This document shows positions 44,149-52,004 of a stretch of DNA of 64,000 bases, one piece after another (the stretch's first letter is position 1; each line of letters opens with the position of its first letter). This DNA comes from Limnohabitans sp. (GTDB taxonomy: Bacteria > Pseudomonadota > Gammaproteobacteria > Burkholderiales > Burkholderiaceae_C). Location of the stretch: assembly GCF_030158565.1 (NCBI RefSeq), contig NZ_JAOASQ010000022.1, positions 1 through 64,000 of the forward strand, written 5' to 3'. The position numbers were made by a program, and so were the translations under genes. A model generated the notes under the pieces. That model ran no database searches. It was not told where the DNA came from and saw only the letters and a program-made list of their open reading frames with translations.

Positions 44149-45081
44149 ATGAATATCAAAGACCTGGACCTGAATTTGCTGCGGCTGTTTGATGCGGTGT
44201 GGCGCACGCGCAGCGTGAGCCTGGCCGCGCAGCAGCTGGGCATGTCGCAACCGGCCGCCAGCCAAGGCCTGGCCCGCTTGCGCAGTGTGTTGGGTGATGC
44301 CTTGTTCGAGCGCAGTGGTGCGGGCGTGCGGCCCACGCCGCGTGCCGACCGGCTGGCGCAGGCGGTGCAGCTGGCCTTGGGCACCATCGAAGAGGCGCTC
44401 AATGTGTCTCAGGTGTTCGACCCCTTGCGCTCGGAGCGGGTGGTTCGCGTGCATTTGAGCGACATTGGCGAGGCGCGGTTTCTGCCCGACCTGGTGTTGA
44501 CCCTGCAACGCTTGGCGCCGGGCATGCGGCTCGAAGCCTGGCCACTGGCGCACGACAAAATCGGCGCCGCACTGGACAACGGCCAGCTGGATTTGGCGAT
44601 CGGTTTTTTGCCCGAAGTGACCGAGACCGTGCAGCAGCCCTTGCTGAGCGACCGCTATGTTTTGCTCTTGCGCAAAGGCCACCCAGTGGCCAAGCGCTGG
44701 GCCAAACTCAAGAGAGCCGGAAGCCCGCAAGCGGACGAGGTGCATGCGCTGTTGGCCGAGCTGGAGTTTGCGGCGGTGCGCACGCATGCCGATACCTTGC
44801 GCATTCTGGAGCTGATGCATTGGCAGCACCGCCTGCGCCTGACAGTGAGCCATTTCCTGTCGCTGCCGGGCATCGTGCACAGCAGCGATCTGGCCGTGCT
44901 GATGCCGCGCAATTTTGCGCAAGGCTTCGCGGTAGCGGGTGCGCTGGACGTCATCGAGCCCGATTTGCCCTTGCGCGATTTCACGGTGTCCATGCACTGG
45001 AGCCAACGTTTTGACAAAGACCCTTGTTTGCAGTGGCTGCGTGCTACCGTTTCCCAATTGTTCAGCTCAAGCCCCAAATGA
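44149..45081 (+). CDS. LysR-type transcriptional regulator
   Basis: This 310-residue protein begins MNIKDLDLNLLRLFDAVW, typical of the NodD/LeuO-like LysR subgroup, with its helix-turn-helix near residues 18-40 (SLAAQQLGMSQPAASQGLARL). It diverges from iorA and probably regulates it. Its stop overlaps the start of a thioredoxin-like gene by ATGA, which is an unusual pairing for a LysR gene and suggests that the two are translated together. Confidence 0.92.
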   Translation: MNIKDLDLNLLRLFDAVWRTRSVSLAAQQLGMSQPAASQGLARLRSVLGDALFERSGAGVRPTPRADRLAQAVQLALGTIEEALNVSQVFDPLRSERVVRVHLSDIGEARFLPDLVLTLQRLAPGMRLEAWPLAHDKIGAALDNGQLDLAIGFLPEVTETVQQPLLSDRYVLLLRKGHPVAKRWAKLKRAGSPQADEVHALLAELEFAAVRTHADTLRILELMHWQHRLRLTVSHFLSLPGIVHSSDLAVLMPRNFAQGFAVAGALDVIEPDLPLRDFTVSMHWSQRFDKDPCLQWLRATVSQLFSSSPK

Positions 45082-45404
45082 CCTCTTTGAAACCTTACCT
45101 CAGTGAAATTGAAGCGCCCAGCCGTGCCGATGTGGAGGCCCTGCCTGGCCTGACTCTGCTGGAATTTGGCACCGAATGGTGCGGCCACTGCCGCGCTGCC
45201 CAGCCTGTGGTGGCCAAGGCCCTGGCACAGCATCCGCAGTGGCAGCACCTCAAGGTCGAAGACGGCTCGGGCCGTGCATTGGGCCGCAGTTACCGCGTCA
45301 AACACTGGCCCACTTTGCTGCTGCTGCGCGACGGCCAGGAAGTGGCCCGCGTGGTGCGGCCCACGGCTGTGCAGGACCTGTTGACCGCCTTGGCTGGGGC
45401 TTGA
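45078..45404 (+). CDS. Thioredoxin-family protein
   Basis: This 108-residue thioredoxin fold has the active-site motif C35-G-H-C38 (standard thioredoxin is CGPC; CGHC is typical of protein disulfide isomerases) and a cis-proline region in HWPTLLLL. It has no signal peptide, so it is probably cytosolic. The start is the ATG at 45078, overlapping the LysR stop by four bases; the longer in-frame version lies inside LysR. It is followed by the AlkD-like gene after three bases. Confidence 0.88.
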   Translation: MTSLKPYLSEIEAPSRADVEALPGLTLLEFGTEWCGHCRAAQPVVAKALAQHPQWQHLKVEDGSGRALGRSYRVKHWPTLLLLRDGQEVARVVRPTAVQDLLTALAGA

Positions 45405-45407
45405 AGC

Positions 45408-46091
45408 ATGCCCAGCGTTGCCATTTGGCTGGCTCCGATCGAAGCGGCCCTGCGTGCGCTGGCCGATCCGCAACAGGCCGAGCCCATGAAGGCCTACATG
45501 CTCGATCAGTTCGAATTTCTGGGCATCCGCGCAGGGCCGCGGCGCGAGGCCCTCAAGGGCCTGATGAAGTTCACGGGCACCGCCGATGAACTGCTGGCGC
45601 TGGCCGAAGCGCTGTGGCGCCTCCCCGAGCGTGAGTTCCGATACGCCGCCATCGACCTGCTGGCCAAGCACCACAAGCGCCTCGACGTCAGCGCCTTGCC
45701 CCGCATCTTGCAACTCGTGCAGACCGATCCCTGGTGGGACACGGTCGATGGTCTGGCCGGGGTGGTGGGGGACATCTTGCTGCGGGCCAAAGCCAGCCAG
45801 CCCGATGCGCAGCGTCACATGGACGCCTGCCTGGTGCACCCCCACCTGTGGGTGCGCCGTGTGGCCATGCTGCACCAACTGGGCTGGCGCGAACAGACCG
45901 ACCCAGAGCGGCTGTTGCGCTACGCGCTCACCCTGGCCCCTGAAAAAGATTTTTTCATCCGCAAAGCCATTGGCTGGGCCCTGCGCGACCATGCGCGAAC
46001 CCAGCCCGATGCCGTGCGCGACTTTTTGGCCAGGCATGCCGATCAACTGTCGGGCCTCACGCGCAGGGAGGCGGGCAAGCATCTGGGTTGA
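45408..46091 (+). CDS. AlkD-like HEAT-repeat DNA alkylation repair protein
   Basis: This 227-residue all-helical HEAT-like repeat protein belongs to the DNA alkylation repair (AlkC/AlkD) family, which removes N3- and N7-alkyl purines without base flipping. DNA-contact regions are visible as WWDTVDGLAG near residues 109-118 and FFIRKAIGWALRDHART near 183-199, where a catalytic aspartate and aromatic residues sit in AlkD. It follows the thioredoxin gene after three bases and precedes the SOS-box-controlled radical SAM gene, forming a small DNA-repair neighbourhood. Confidence 0.9.
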   Translation: MPSVAIWLAPIEAALRALADPQQAEPMKAYMLDQFEFLGIRAGPRREALKGLMKFTGTADELLALAEALWRLPEREFRYAAIDLLAKHHKRLDVSALPRILQLVQTDPWWDTVDGLAGVVGDILLRAKASQPDAQRHMDACLVHPHLWVRRVAMLHQLGWREQTDPERLLRYALTLAPEKDFFIRKAIGWALRDHARTQPDAVRDFLARHADQLSGLTRREAGKHLG

Positions 46092-46116
46092 AAGGGATGG
46101 CATGCATGTGTAAATG

Positions 46117-46132
46117 CTGTATAAATAAACAG
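46117..46132 (+). promoter_or_regulatory. LexA (SOS) box
   Basis: CTGT-ATAAATAA-ACAG fits the consensus CTGT-N8-ACAG fully, with the AT-rich centre typical of strong LexA sites. It ends two bases before the start codon of the radical SAM gene at 46135. Bound LexA would cover both promoter and translation start. Confidence 0.8.
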
Positions 46133-46134
46133 TT

Positions 46135-47217
46135 ATGCAGGACCCATCCATCACCCAATCCATCCACTTGATCAAAGGCCGAGGCAGCGCCACGCGCCTG
46201 GCGCACCGGTTTGAAAAAGACGAGCGCGAGCCCTTTGACGACGGTTGGGCTGTCGATGCAGAAGAGGCCACGCGCATCGCCACCACCTGGACTTGGGAAG
46301 ACGCCAAAAGCGCCATCGGCCGAAACAATTCCCCCGACATCGGCTTCGATTTGTCCATCAACCCGTACCGTGGATGCGAGCACGGTTGCAGCTATTGCTA
46401 TGCCCGCCCGTCGCACAGCTATCTGGGCCTGTCGCCCGGGCTGGACTTTGAAACCCGGCTGATTGCCAAGCGGGGCTTGGCCGAGCGGCTGCTGCACGAG
46501 CTGGCCAGCCCGCGCTACAAGCCGGGGATGATGGCGCTGGGCACCATCACCGACGCTTACCAGCCCCTGGACCGCGAACTGCGCCTGACGCGCGAAGTCT
46601 TGCAGGTGCTGCACGATTGCCACCACCCCATGGCGGTGGTCACCAAGGGCAGCGGCATCGAGCGCGACATCAATCTGCTCGCCCCGATGGCCGCGCGCGG
46701 GCAGGCGGGCGTGTACGTGAGCGTGACCACGCTCGACGCCGACTTGGCCCGCCGCATGGAGCCGCGTGCCGCTGCGCCTTGGCGACGTTTGCGCACGATC
46801 CGCACGCTGGTGGATGCGGGCATTCCGGTGGGTGTGAGCGTGTCGCCGCAAATTCCGTTCATCAACGATGACATGGAGCAGGTGCTCGAAGCCGCGCGCG
46901 ACGCTGGCGCCAGCAGTGCGTTTTATGTGGTGCTGCGACTGCCGTGGGAGCTGTCGCCGCTCTTCAGGCAGTGGCTGGACATTCACTACCCCGACCGAGC
47001 CGCCCGCGTGATGGCCCGCATGCACGACCTGCGCGGTGGCAAAGACTACGACGCCAACTTCGCCACCCGCCGCAGCGGCCAGGGCATCTGGGCCGATCTG
47101 ATTGCCCAGCGCTTTGACAAAGCCTGCAGGCGACTGGGTCTGAACCGCCAGCGGCGTGACTGGAATGTGCAGGATTTCAGGCCGCCTTCTCCAACTGGGC
47201 AGATGGGTTTGTTTTGA
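46135..47217 (+). CDS. PA0069-family radical SAM protein (SplB-like)
   Basis: This 360-residue radical SAM enzyme has the cluster motif C81-x3-C85-x2-C88 (GCEHGCSYCYA). The arrangement, with the DIGFDLSINPYRGC approach, resembles spore photoproduct lyase and the family of uncharacterised PA0069-like proteins. Such an enzyme binds a [4Fe-4S] cluster and S-adenosylmethionine to start a radical reaction, possibly on DNA. It is under a near-perfect LexA box and lies downstream of an AlkD-like gene, which supports a DNA-damage role. The substrate is not known. Confidence 0.9.
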   Translation: MQDPSITQSIHLIKGRGSATRLAHRFEKDEREPFDDGWAVDAEEATRIATTWTWEDAKSAIGRNNSPDIGFDLSINPYRGCEHGCSYCYARPSHSYLGLSPGLDFETRLIAKRGLAERLLHELASPRYKPGMMALGTITDAYQPLDRELRLTREVLQVLHDCHHPMAVVTKGSGIERDINLLAPMAARGQAGVYVSVTTLDADLARRMEPRAAAPWRRLRTIRTLVDAGIPVGVSVSPQIPFINDDMEQVLEAARDAGASSAFYVVLRLPWELSPLFRQWLDIHYPDRAARVMARMHDLRGGKDYDANFATRRSGQGIWADLIAQRFDKACRRLGLNRQRRDWNVQDFRPPSPTGQMGLF

Positions 47218-47275
47218 TGCACCCGGCCCATGCGGATGTGGTTTACTTGCGGGCCGTCTTCAAAGCATCCCCGCC

Positions 47276-47698
47276 ATGGACACTTTTAAAAACAGCCGAT
47301 ATTTTCCGCATTCACCCCGGGCCGTTTTTGCCGCCATCCAAGACCCTGTGCGCTTGGCCCGCTGGTGGGGGCCCAATGGCTTTACCAATGAATTCCAGTT
47401 GTTCGAGTTTCGCTCGGGCGGGCCTTGGGTGTTCGACATGATCGGGCCGGACGGCACACGCTATGCCAACGTGTCGGTGTTTGCCCAGATCGAAGTTGAC
47501 CGCCAAGTGGTGATTGAGCACACCTGCTCCCCCTTGTTCAGGCTCACCATCACGCTCGATCCCGAGGGCGATGGCACGCGTGTGCATTGGCTGCAGGTGT
47601 TTAAGGATGCGGCGTTTGCACAAGCCATGAAACACATTCTGGAGCCCGCCAACGAGCAGAACCTAGACCGACTGGGGGCGGAACTCGGCCTGGCTTAA
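47276..47698 (+). CDS. SRPBCC (START-like/AHSA1) domain protein
   Basis: This 140-residue protein is of the Aha1/SRPBCC type, with the start FPHSPRAVFAAIQDPVRLARWWGP that marks this family. These proteins form a helix-grip fold with a cavity for hydrophobic ligands. The start ATG at 47276 gives the usual length. It follows the radical SAM gene after 58 bases. Its 3' end converges on the small gene 47695-47925, with a four-base overlap. Function unknown. Confidence 0.85.
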   Translation: MDTFKNSRYFPHSPRAVFAAIQDPVRLARWWGPNGFTNEFQLFEFRSGGPWVFDMIGPDGTRYANVSVFAQIEVDRQVVIEHTCSPLFRLTITLDPEGDGTRVHWLQVFKDAAFAQAMKHILEPANEQNLDRLGAELGLA

Positions 47699-47925
47699 TT
47701 GAGCAAAGCGCCCGCGTCCTCGTACCAGAACATCAGGGCGGCTTCGTAGCCTTCCCACACGCAACCGTTGCAGCCGCGCCCGCAGCACGAGGTGGGCTCG
47801 GGTGGCGGTTCCCGGAATTCGTGGCCTGCAGCTTGCAGGCGTTCCTGGAATTGCGCAATGCCACGGCGCACAGATTCGCGCTGCGCCTGGTTGGGGTCGA
47901 TGATGGGGTCTTCGTTATCACTCAT
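47695..47925 (-). CDS. Small cysteine-rich oxidoreductase-like domain protein
   Basis: This 76-residue protein has the C-terminal motif PPEPTSCCGRGCNGCVWEGY (from about residue 41), which matches the oxidoreductase-like domain found as a stand-alone protein in many proteobacteria and at the ends of some eukaryotic proteins. The four close cysteines suggest metal or Fe-S binding. I chose the ATG at 47925; a TTG further up is unlikely. It lies downstream of the VapC-like gene, only seven bases away, on the same strand. Function unknown. Confidence 0.8.
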   Translation of the reverse strand: MSDNEDPIIDPNQAQRESVRRGIAQFQERLQAAGHEFREPPPEPTSCCGRGCNGCVWEGYEAALMFWYEDAGALLN

Positions 47926-47932
47926 GTTCAAG

Positions 47933-48346
47933 TCAATCCAGCCATGGGTTGATCAAGGCCACACCAGTGGCTTCGAAGTCCACCACGTTGCGGGTCACCA
48001 CCGTGAATTTGTGTTCCTGCGCGGTGGCCGCAATCATCGCGTCGCGTTCCGAGCGTGGGTTGGGAATGTGCAGCGATGCGCACATGGCCGCGGTGTTTTC
48101 TCCAAACGGCAAGATGCGGCCAGCAAACGCGGCACGCACGCCTGTTAGCCAGCTGCGCAGCGCACTGCCTTGCGGCGGTGTTCGGCGCTCCAGCGCTTGA
48201 ATGCCCAACTCCAGTTCCAAAATGGTGATGGCCGACAAAAAGAGCCGATGACTGGGCTGGACTGCAGCCCAGCGCCGAACGGCCGCCGAGGGCAGGGGCT
48301 TGCCCTGACGCAGTTCGGAAATGACGTTGGTATCCAGAACGAACAT
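47933..48346 (-). CDS. vapC: PIN-domain toxin (VapC/FitB type)
   Basis: This 137-residue PIN-domain ribonuclease has the acidic active-site residues D5 (VLDTN), E44 region (ILELELG), D102 region (SERDAMIAA) and the C-terminal ATGVALINPWLD. PIN toxins cut RNA when freed from their antitoxin. It starts seven bases after the stop of the antitoxin gene 48354-48614. It is complete and looks intact. FitB-like proteins with Phd-type partners are common; the target RNA is unknown. Confidence 0.92.
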   Translation of the reverse strand: MFVLDTNVISELRQGKPLPSAAVRRWAAVQPSHRLFLSAITILELELGIQALERRTPPQGSALRSWLTGVRAAFAGRILPFGENTAAMCASLHIPNPRSERDAMIAATAQEHKFTVVTRNVVDFEATGVALINPWLD

Positions 48347-48353
48347 GGCTCAC

Positions 48354-48614
48354 TCAGTCCAAAGATGCAGCTCGGATCTGGATGTGCAGCTTCGGCGGCT
48401 CGAAATCCATGCCTTCACCGCCGGGAATGCCCTCCATCAGTTCCAGCAAAGACGGCGTTTGTTGACCCGTCATGCGGTGGTAATCATCGATGTTGAGCAG
48501 CGCAAACGCCGGGCGGCCACGGTCGGTGATGAACACCGGACCGTCCACCGCCGCACGCTTGGCGGCCGACACGTCGCGCGTGAAGTCTCGGCTGGAAAAG
48601 GTGTGAATGGCCAT
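48354..48614 (-). CDS. Phd/YefM-type antitoxin
   Basis: This 86-residue antitoxin has an N-terminal Phd/YefM DNA-binding domain (FSSRDFTRDVSAAKRAA ... PVFITDRGRPAFALLNIDDY) and a C-terminal toxin-binding tail with a PPKLHIQIRA motif, which is typical of partners of FitB/VapC-type PIN toxins. The start is the ATG at 48614; the upstream in-frame extension has no ribosome site. A palindrome lies upstream at 48627-48643 and could be its operator. Confidence 0.9.
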   Translation of the reverse strand: MAIHTFSSRDFTRDVSAAKRAAVDGPVFITDRGRPAFALLNIDDYHRMTGQQTPSLLELMEGIPGGEGMDFEPPKLHIQIRAASLD

Positions 48615-48626
48615 GCTGAACGCCCT

Positions 48627-48643
48627 CAAACAATGAATGTTTG
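48627..48643. promoter_or_regulatory. Palindromic operator candidate of the toxin-antitoxin unit
   Basis: CAAACA-ATGAA-TGTTTG is a perfect 6-5-6 inverted repeat, 12 bases upstream of the antitoxin start. A second perfect repeat, CGACA-AAAA-TGTCG, follows at 48651-48664. Phd-type antitoxins bind such repeats to control their own promoter. Confidence 0.5.
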
Positions 48644-48722
48644 TATGTTACGACAAAAATGTCGCGAGCGACAAGTCCTTATTGATCAGGCCCGATGAAG
48701 TTGAAACATCCATGAAACGTTT

Positions 48723-48818
48723 GTCATCCCGGGCGAAGACCCGGGGATCCAGTGCGTACCACAGCCCTTTGCCAAGAACGGCAGTGCGCAATGGATCCCG
48801 GCTCAAGGCCGGGATGAC
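48723..48818. repeat. 96-bp palindromic REPIN-like element, copy C
   Basis: It begins GTCATCCCGG and ends GCCGGGATGAC, with the GGATCC inner inverted segments of copies A and B. It is the same orientation as copy A. The core is less conserved than between A and B but keeps the length and layout. Confidence 0.85.
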
Positions 48819-48924
48819 AGAAAAAAGAGGCCGGGATGACAGAAAAAGAGGGCGGGATGACAGAAAAAGAGGGCGGGATGACAGAAAAAGAGGCTGGGAT
48901 GACAAAAAACAAGGCCGGGATGAC
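48819..48924. repeat. Five tandem 21-22-bp units attached to repeat C
   Basis: Units at 48819-48840, 48841-48861, 48862-48882, 48883-48903 and 48904-48924 each have an A-rich start and end in GGGATGAC. The second and third are identical. This is the longest tail of the three copies and shows that the ends of these elements amplify in place. Confidence 0.85.
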
Positions 48925-48971
48925 CAAGCTGACGATTGAGCTTGGGCACCTGCAAACTTCACAGGGCCGGA

Positions 48972-50321
48972 TCAATAGGCTGAGGGTGGGGTTTGGCGGG
49001 TCACGCGCTGCCCCTGCACCACCGTGTGCGCAATCAGCCGTTCATCGCCCAGCACGATCATGGCAAACAGCCATTCGGGCAGGGTCTCGGTTTGTGCGGT
49101 CCGCCGGGCCAGCAAGGGCGTGGCTTGGGGGTTGAGCACCACAAAGTCGGCTTCACAGCCGGGCAGCAGGTTGCCCACTTTGCCGTTCAGGTCTAGCGCA
49201 GCGGCCGCTCCCGCCGTGTGTTGCCACCACAGGTGCTCGGGGGTCAGGCTGATGCCCGGGCGGCCCACATTCTGGCGGGCCACGGTGTAGGCCGCGTGCA
49301 TGGTGTGGAAGGGGCTGAAGCTGGTGCCGCCGCCCACATCACTGGCCAGGCCATAGCGCAAGCCCGCTGCGTCGGAGGCGGTGTAGTCAAAAAAGCCGCT
49401 CCCCAGAAACAGGTTGCTGGTGGGGCTCACGGCGGCTGTCGCCCCCACTTCGGCCATGCGGCGTCGGTCGGCTTCATCGAGGTAGATGCAATGCGCATAG
49501 ACCGAACGCTGGCGCAGCAGGCCTGCGCGGTCGTACACGTCCAGATAACTGCGCGCTTCGGGAAAGAGTTCGTGCACCCAGCGGATTTCGTCGAGGTTTT
49601 CCGCCACATGCGACTGGATCCACACATCTGGGAATTGCTGCGCGATCTCGCCTGCACCGTACAGCTGGGCATCGGTGCTGGTGGGTGCAAAGCGCGGCGT
49701 GATGGCGTAGCCCAGGCGGTCCACGCCGTGCCAGCTGCGGATCAGGTCTTCGGTCTGGCGCAGGCTCAAATCCGTGTCGGTGTCGCGCAGGCCGTCGGGG
49801 CTGTGGCGGTCTTGCAGCACCTTGCCTGTGACCATCCGCAGGCGCCGCTTTTGTGCCTCGGCCATGAACACATCGACCGACTCGGGATGCGCGGTCGCAA
49901 AGCACAGGGCCGTGGTCACGCCGTGGCGCATCAGCTCGTCCATGAAAAATGCGGTCACTTCGTGCGCGTAGGCAGGCTCCGAAAAATGCTTTTCGTGCGG
50001 GAAGGTGTAGTGCTCCAGCCAGGGCAGCAGGCCCTCGGCGGGCGAGCCGATCACATCGGTCTGGGGGTAGTGGATGTGCAGGTCCACAAAACCCGGCGCG
50101 ATGCACAAGCCGGGCCAGTGGGTCACAGGCAGGTCAGGGTATTGCGGGGCCAGCTCGCGGTAGGGGCCGATGGCTTGGATGCGCACGATGCCGTCGGCTT
50201 CGCGGGCCGTGACCAGCAGGCCGTCTTGTTCGTGGCGGGCCTGCGCTTGGGCTGGATCGGCAAACCACAACAGGCTGGCGCGCCAGCCTTGGAGCTCGGT
50301 CAGATGGGGGGTGTGGCGCAT
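48972..50321 (-). CDS. guaD: Guanine deaminase
   Basis: This 449-residue amidohydrolase converts guanine to xanthine. Zinc ligands are visible in FVDLHIHYPQTDVIG (HxH near residues 82-84), the QSHVAEN motif near 236-242 and the YAHCIYLD segment. The NLFLGSGFF and ASDVGGGTSFS motifs are typical of bacterial GuaD, the latter with the catalytic aspartate. It is divergent from the purine-nucleoside ABC transporter, so salvage and uptake share a promoter region. Length and order of motifs are normal. Confidence 0.93.
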   Translation of the reverse strand: MRHTPHLTELQGWRASLLWFADPAQAQARHEQDGLLVTAREADGIVRIQAIGPYRELAPQYPDLPVTHWPGLCIAPGFVDLHIHYPQTDVIGSPAEGLLPWLEHYTFPHEKHFSEPAYAHEVTAFFMDELMRHGVTTALCFATAHPESVDVFMAEAQKRRLRMVTGKVLQDRHSPDGLRDTDTDLSLRQTEDLIRSWHGVDRLGYAITPRFAPTSTDAQLYGAGEIAQQFPDVWIQSHVAENLDEIRWVHELFPEARSYLDVYDRAGLLRQRSVYAHCIYLDEADRRRMAEVGATAAVSPTSNLFLGSGFFDYTASDAAGLRYGLASDVGGGTSFSPFHTMHAAYTVARQNVGRPGISLTPEHLWWQHTAGAAAALDLNGKVGNLLPGCEADFVVLNPQATPLLARRTAQTETLPEWLFAMIVLGDERLIAHTVVQGQRVTRQTPPSAY

Positions 50322-50429
50322 GGGTCAGGCGGGGATAAATACGGGTAAGAAGGGAGGGTCTGCGGTGGTACATTGTGCGGCAATCTCTTCGCTTGCAAGG
50401 CCCTTGCCAACGCTTTAGGCATGGACTTT

Positions 50430-50458
50430 GCGAGTGACTTATTCAGATACTCATTCGC
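50430..50458. promoter_or_regulatory. Imperfect palindrome upstream of the nucleoside ABC operon
   Basis: GCGAGTGACT (50430-50439) and ACTCATTCGC (50449-50458) pair at 8 of 10 positions around nine bases, directly before the ATG at 50466 and within the guaD-ABC divergent gap. It may be a regulator site for purine control. No riboswitch fold is recognisable here. Confidence 0.3.
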
Positions 50459-50465
50459 ACCCGAC

Positions 50466-52004
50466 ATGACCACACCCCTTTTGTCTTTGCAGGGCATCAC
50501 CAAGCGCTACCCGGGCGTGGTGGCCAACCAGGACGTGTCGCTGACCGTGATGCCCGGCCAGGCCCATGCCGTGCTGGGCGAAAACGGCGCGGGCAAGTCC
50601 ACCCTGATGAAAATCATTTACGGCTCGGTCAAGCCCGACGAAGGCCAGGTGTTCTTCAAGGGCCAGCCGGTCAGCATCCGCAACCCGCAAGAAGCGCGCA
50701 AGCTGGGCATCAGCATGGTGTTTCAGCACTTCAGCCTGTTTGACACGCTCACCGTGGCCGAAAACGTTTGGCTGGGCCTAGACAAATCGCTCAGCCTGGC
50801 CGAAGTGACCGAGCGCATCGTGGCCAAGGCCAGTGAATACGGCCTGGACTTGGAGCCGAATCGCCCGGTGCATACCCTGAGCGTGGGTGAGATGCAGCGG
50901 GTGGAAATCATCCGTGCCTTGCTGACCGAGCCCAAACTGTTGATCCTGGACGAGCCGACCTCGGTGCTCACGCCGCAGGCCGTCGAGAAGCTTTTTGTAG
51001 TGCTCCACAAGCTTGTCAGCCAGGGCGTGAGCATTTTGTACATCTCGCACAAGCTGCACGAGATTCGCGCCCTGTGCAGCGCCTGCACCGTGCTGCGCGG
51101 CGGCCAAGTCACCGGCGTGTGCGATCCGCGTGAAGAAACTAACGCCAGCCTGAGCCGCCTGATGATCGGGGCCGAGCCGCCAGCGCTGGCCCCCACCCCC
51201 CGCACGCCGGGCGAGGTGGTGTTGTCGGTCAAGGGCTTGCAACTGCACAAGCAAGACCCGTTTGGTGTGGACCTGCAAGGCATCGATTTGCAAGTGCGCA
51301 GTGGCGAGGTTGTGGGCCTGGCCGGGGTCTCGGGCAATGGTCAGCGCGAGCTGATGTGGGCCTTGTCGGGCGAAGACACCCGCGCACCTGCGGCGGCCAT
51401 CACGCTGGCGGGACAGGGCGTGGGCCACTGGGCCCCGCGTGCGCGGCGCAGCCTGGGCCTGCACTTTGTGCCCGAAGAGCGTTTGGGCCGGGGTGCGGTG
51501 CCGTCCATGAGCCTGGCGCACAACCTGCTGCTCACACGCAGCGAGGCGCTGGGCGCGGGCGGCTGGATCCGCATGGGCGCGCTGGCCGATCAGGCGCGCA
51601 GCATCATCGATCGCTTCAAGGTCAAGGCCTCGGGGCCCGATGCCGCAGCGCGTTCGCTGTCGGGTGGCAATTTGCAAAAGTTCATTGTGGGGCGCGAGAT
51701 CAGTGCGGCTCCGAAGCTGCTGATCGTCTCGCAACCCACCTGGGGTGTGGATGTGGGTGCAGCGGCGCAGATTCGCGCCGAGATATTGGCACTGCGCGAC
51801 GCCGGTTGTGCGGTGCTGGTGGTGAGTGAGGAGCTGGAAGAATTGTTTGAAATTTCCGACCGATTGCATGTGATCGCCAAGGGCCGCCTGTCGCCCTCGC
51901 TGCCCCGGGCCGAGGCCACGGTGGAGCGGATTGGTGAATGGATGAGCGGGCTGTGGCCTGACGCGTCCGAGATGGCACAAGGAGTGCAACATGCTCAAGC
52001 TTGA
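50466..52004 (+). CDS. Nucleoside ABC transporter ATP-binding protein (two NBDs)
   Basis: This 512-residue protein with two ABC domains is of the RbsA/YufO (NupA) type. The first has Walker A GENGAGKST at residues 38-46, signature LSVGEMQR and Walker B LLILDEPTS. The second keeps the signature LSGGNLQK but has the reduced Walker motifs usual for domain 2. It energises uptake of purine nucleosides with the two permeases that follow; the permease start overlaps its end by 14 bases. The start is ATG at 50466, though no strong ribosome site is seen; ATG at 50421 is an alternative. Confidence 0.9.
   Translation: MTTPLLSLQGITKRYPGVVANQDVSLTVMPGQAHAVLGENGAGKSTLMKIIYGSVKPDEGQVFFKGQPVSIRNPQEARKLGISMVFQHFSLFDTLTVAENVWLGLDKSLSLAEVTERIVAKASEYGLDLEPNRPVHTLSVGEMQRVEIIRALLTEPKLLILDEPTSVLTPQAVEKLFVVLHKLVSQGVSILYISHKLHEIRALCSACTVLRGGQVTGVCDPREETNASLSRLMIGAEPPALAPTPRTPGEVVLSVKGLQLHKQDPFGVDLQGIDLQVRSGEVVGLAGVSGNGQRELMWALSGEDTRAPAAAITLAGQGVGHWAPRARRSLGLHFVPEERLGRGAVPSMSLAHNLLLTRSEALGAGGWIRMGALADQARSIIDRFKVKASGPDAAARSLSGGNLQKFIVGREISAAPKLLIVSQPTWGVDVGAAAQIRAEILALRDAGCAVLVVSEELEELFEISDRLHVIAKGRLSPSLPRAEATVERIGEWMSGLWPDASEMAQGVQHAQA

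Larger units (their letters stand above)
48615..48971. other. Non-coding gap with operator and repeat array
   Basis: This 357-base gap between the antitoxin start and the guanine deaminase stop holds the palindromes at 48627-48664, repeat copy C (48723-48818) and its tandem tail (48819-48924). ORFs in it encode repetitive RDDRKRG-like peptides and are artefacts. Confidence 0.8.

Noticed and set aside
48637-48939. Open frame encoding repeated RDDRKRG-like peptide
   Set aside because: Produced by the tandem 21-bp repeat units, whose length is a multiple of three; no independent coding evidence.
50322-50465. Possible purine riboswitch upstream of the nucleoside ABC operon
   Set aside because: No three-way junction with conserved loops can be drawn; only an imperfect palindrome is seen.
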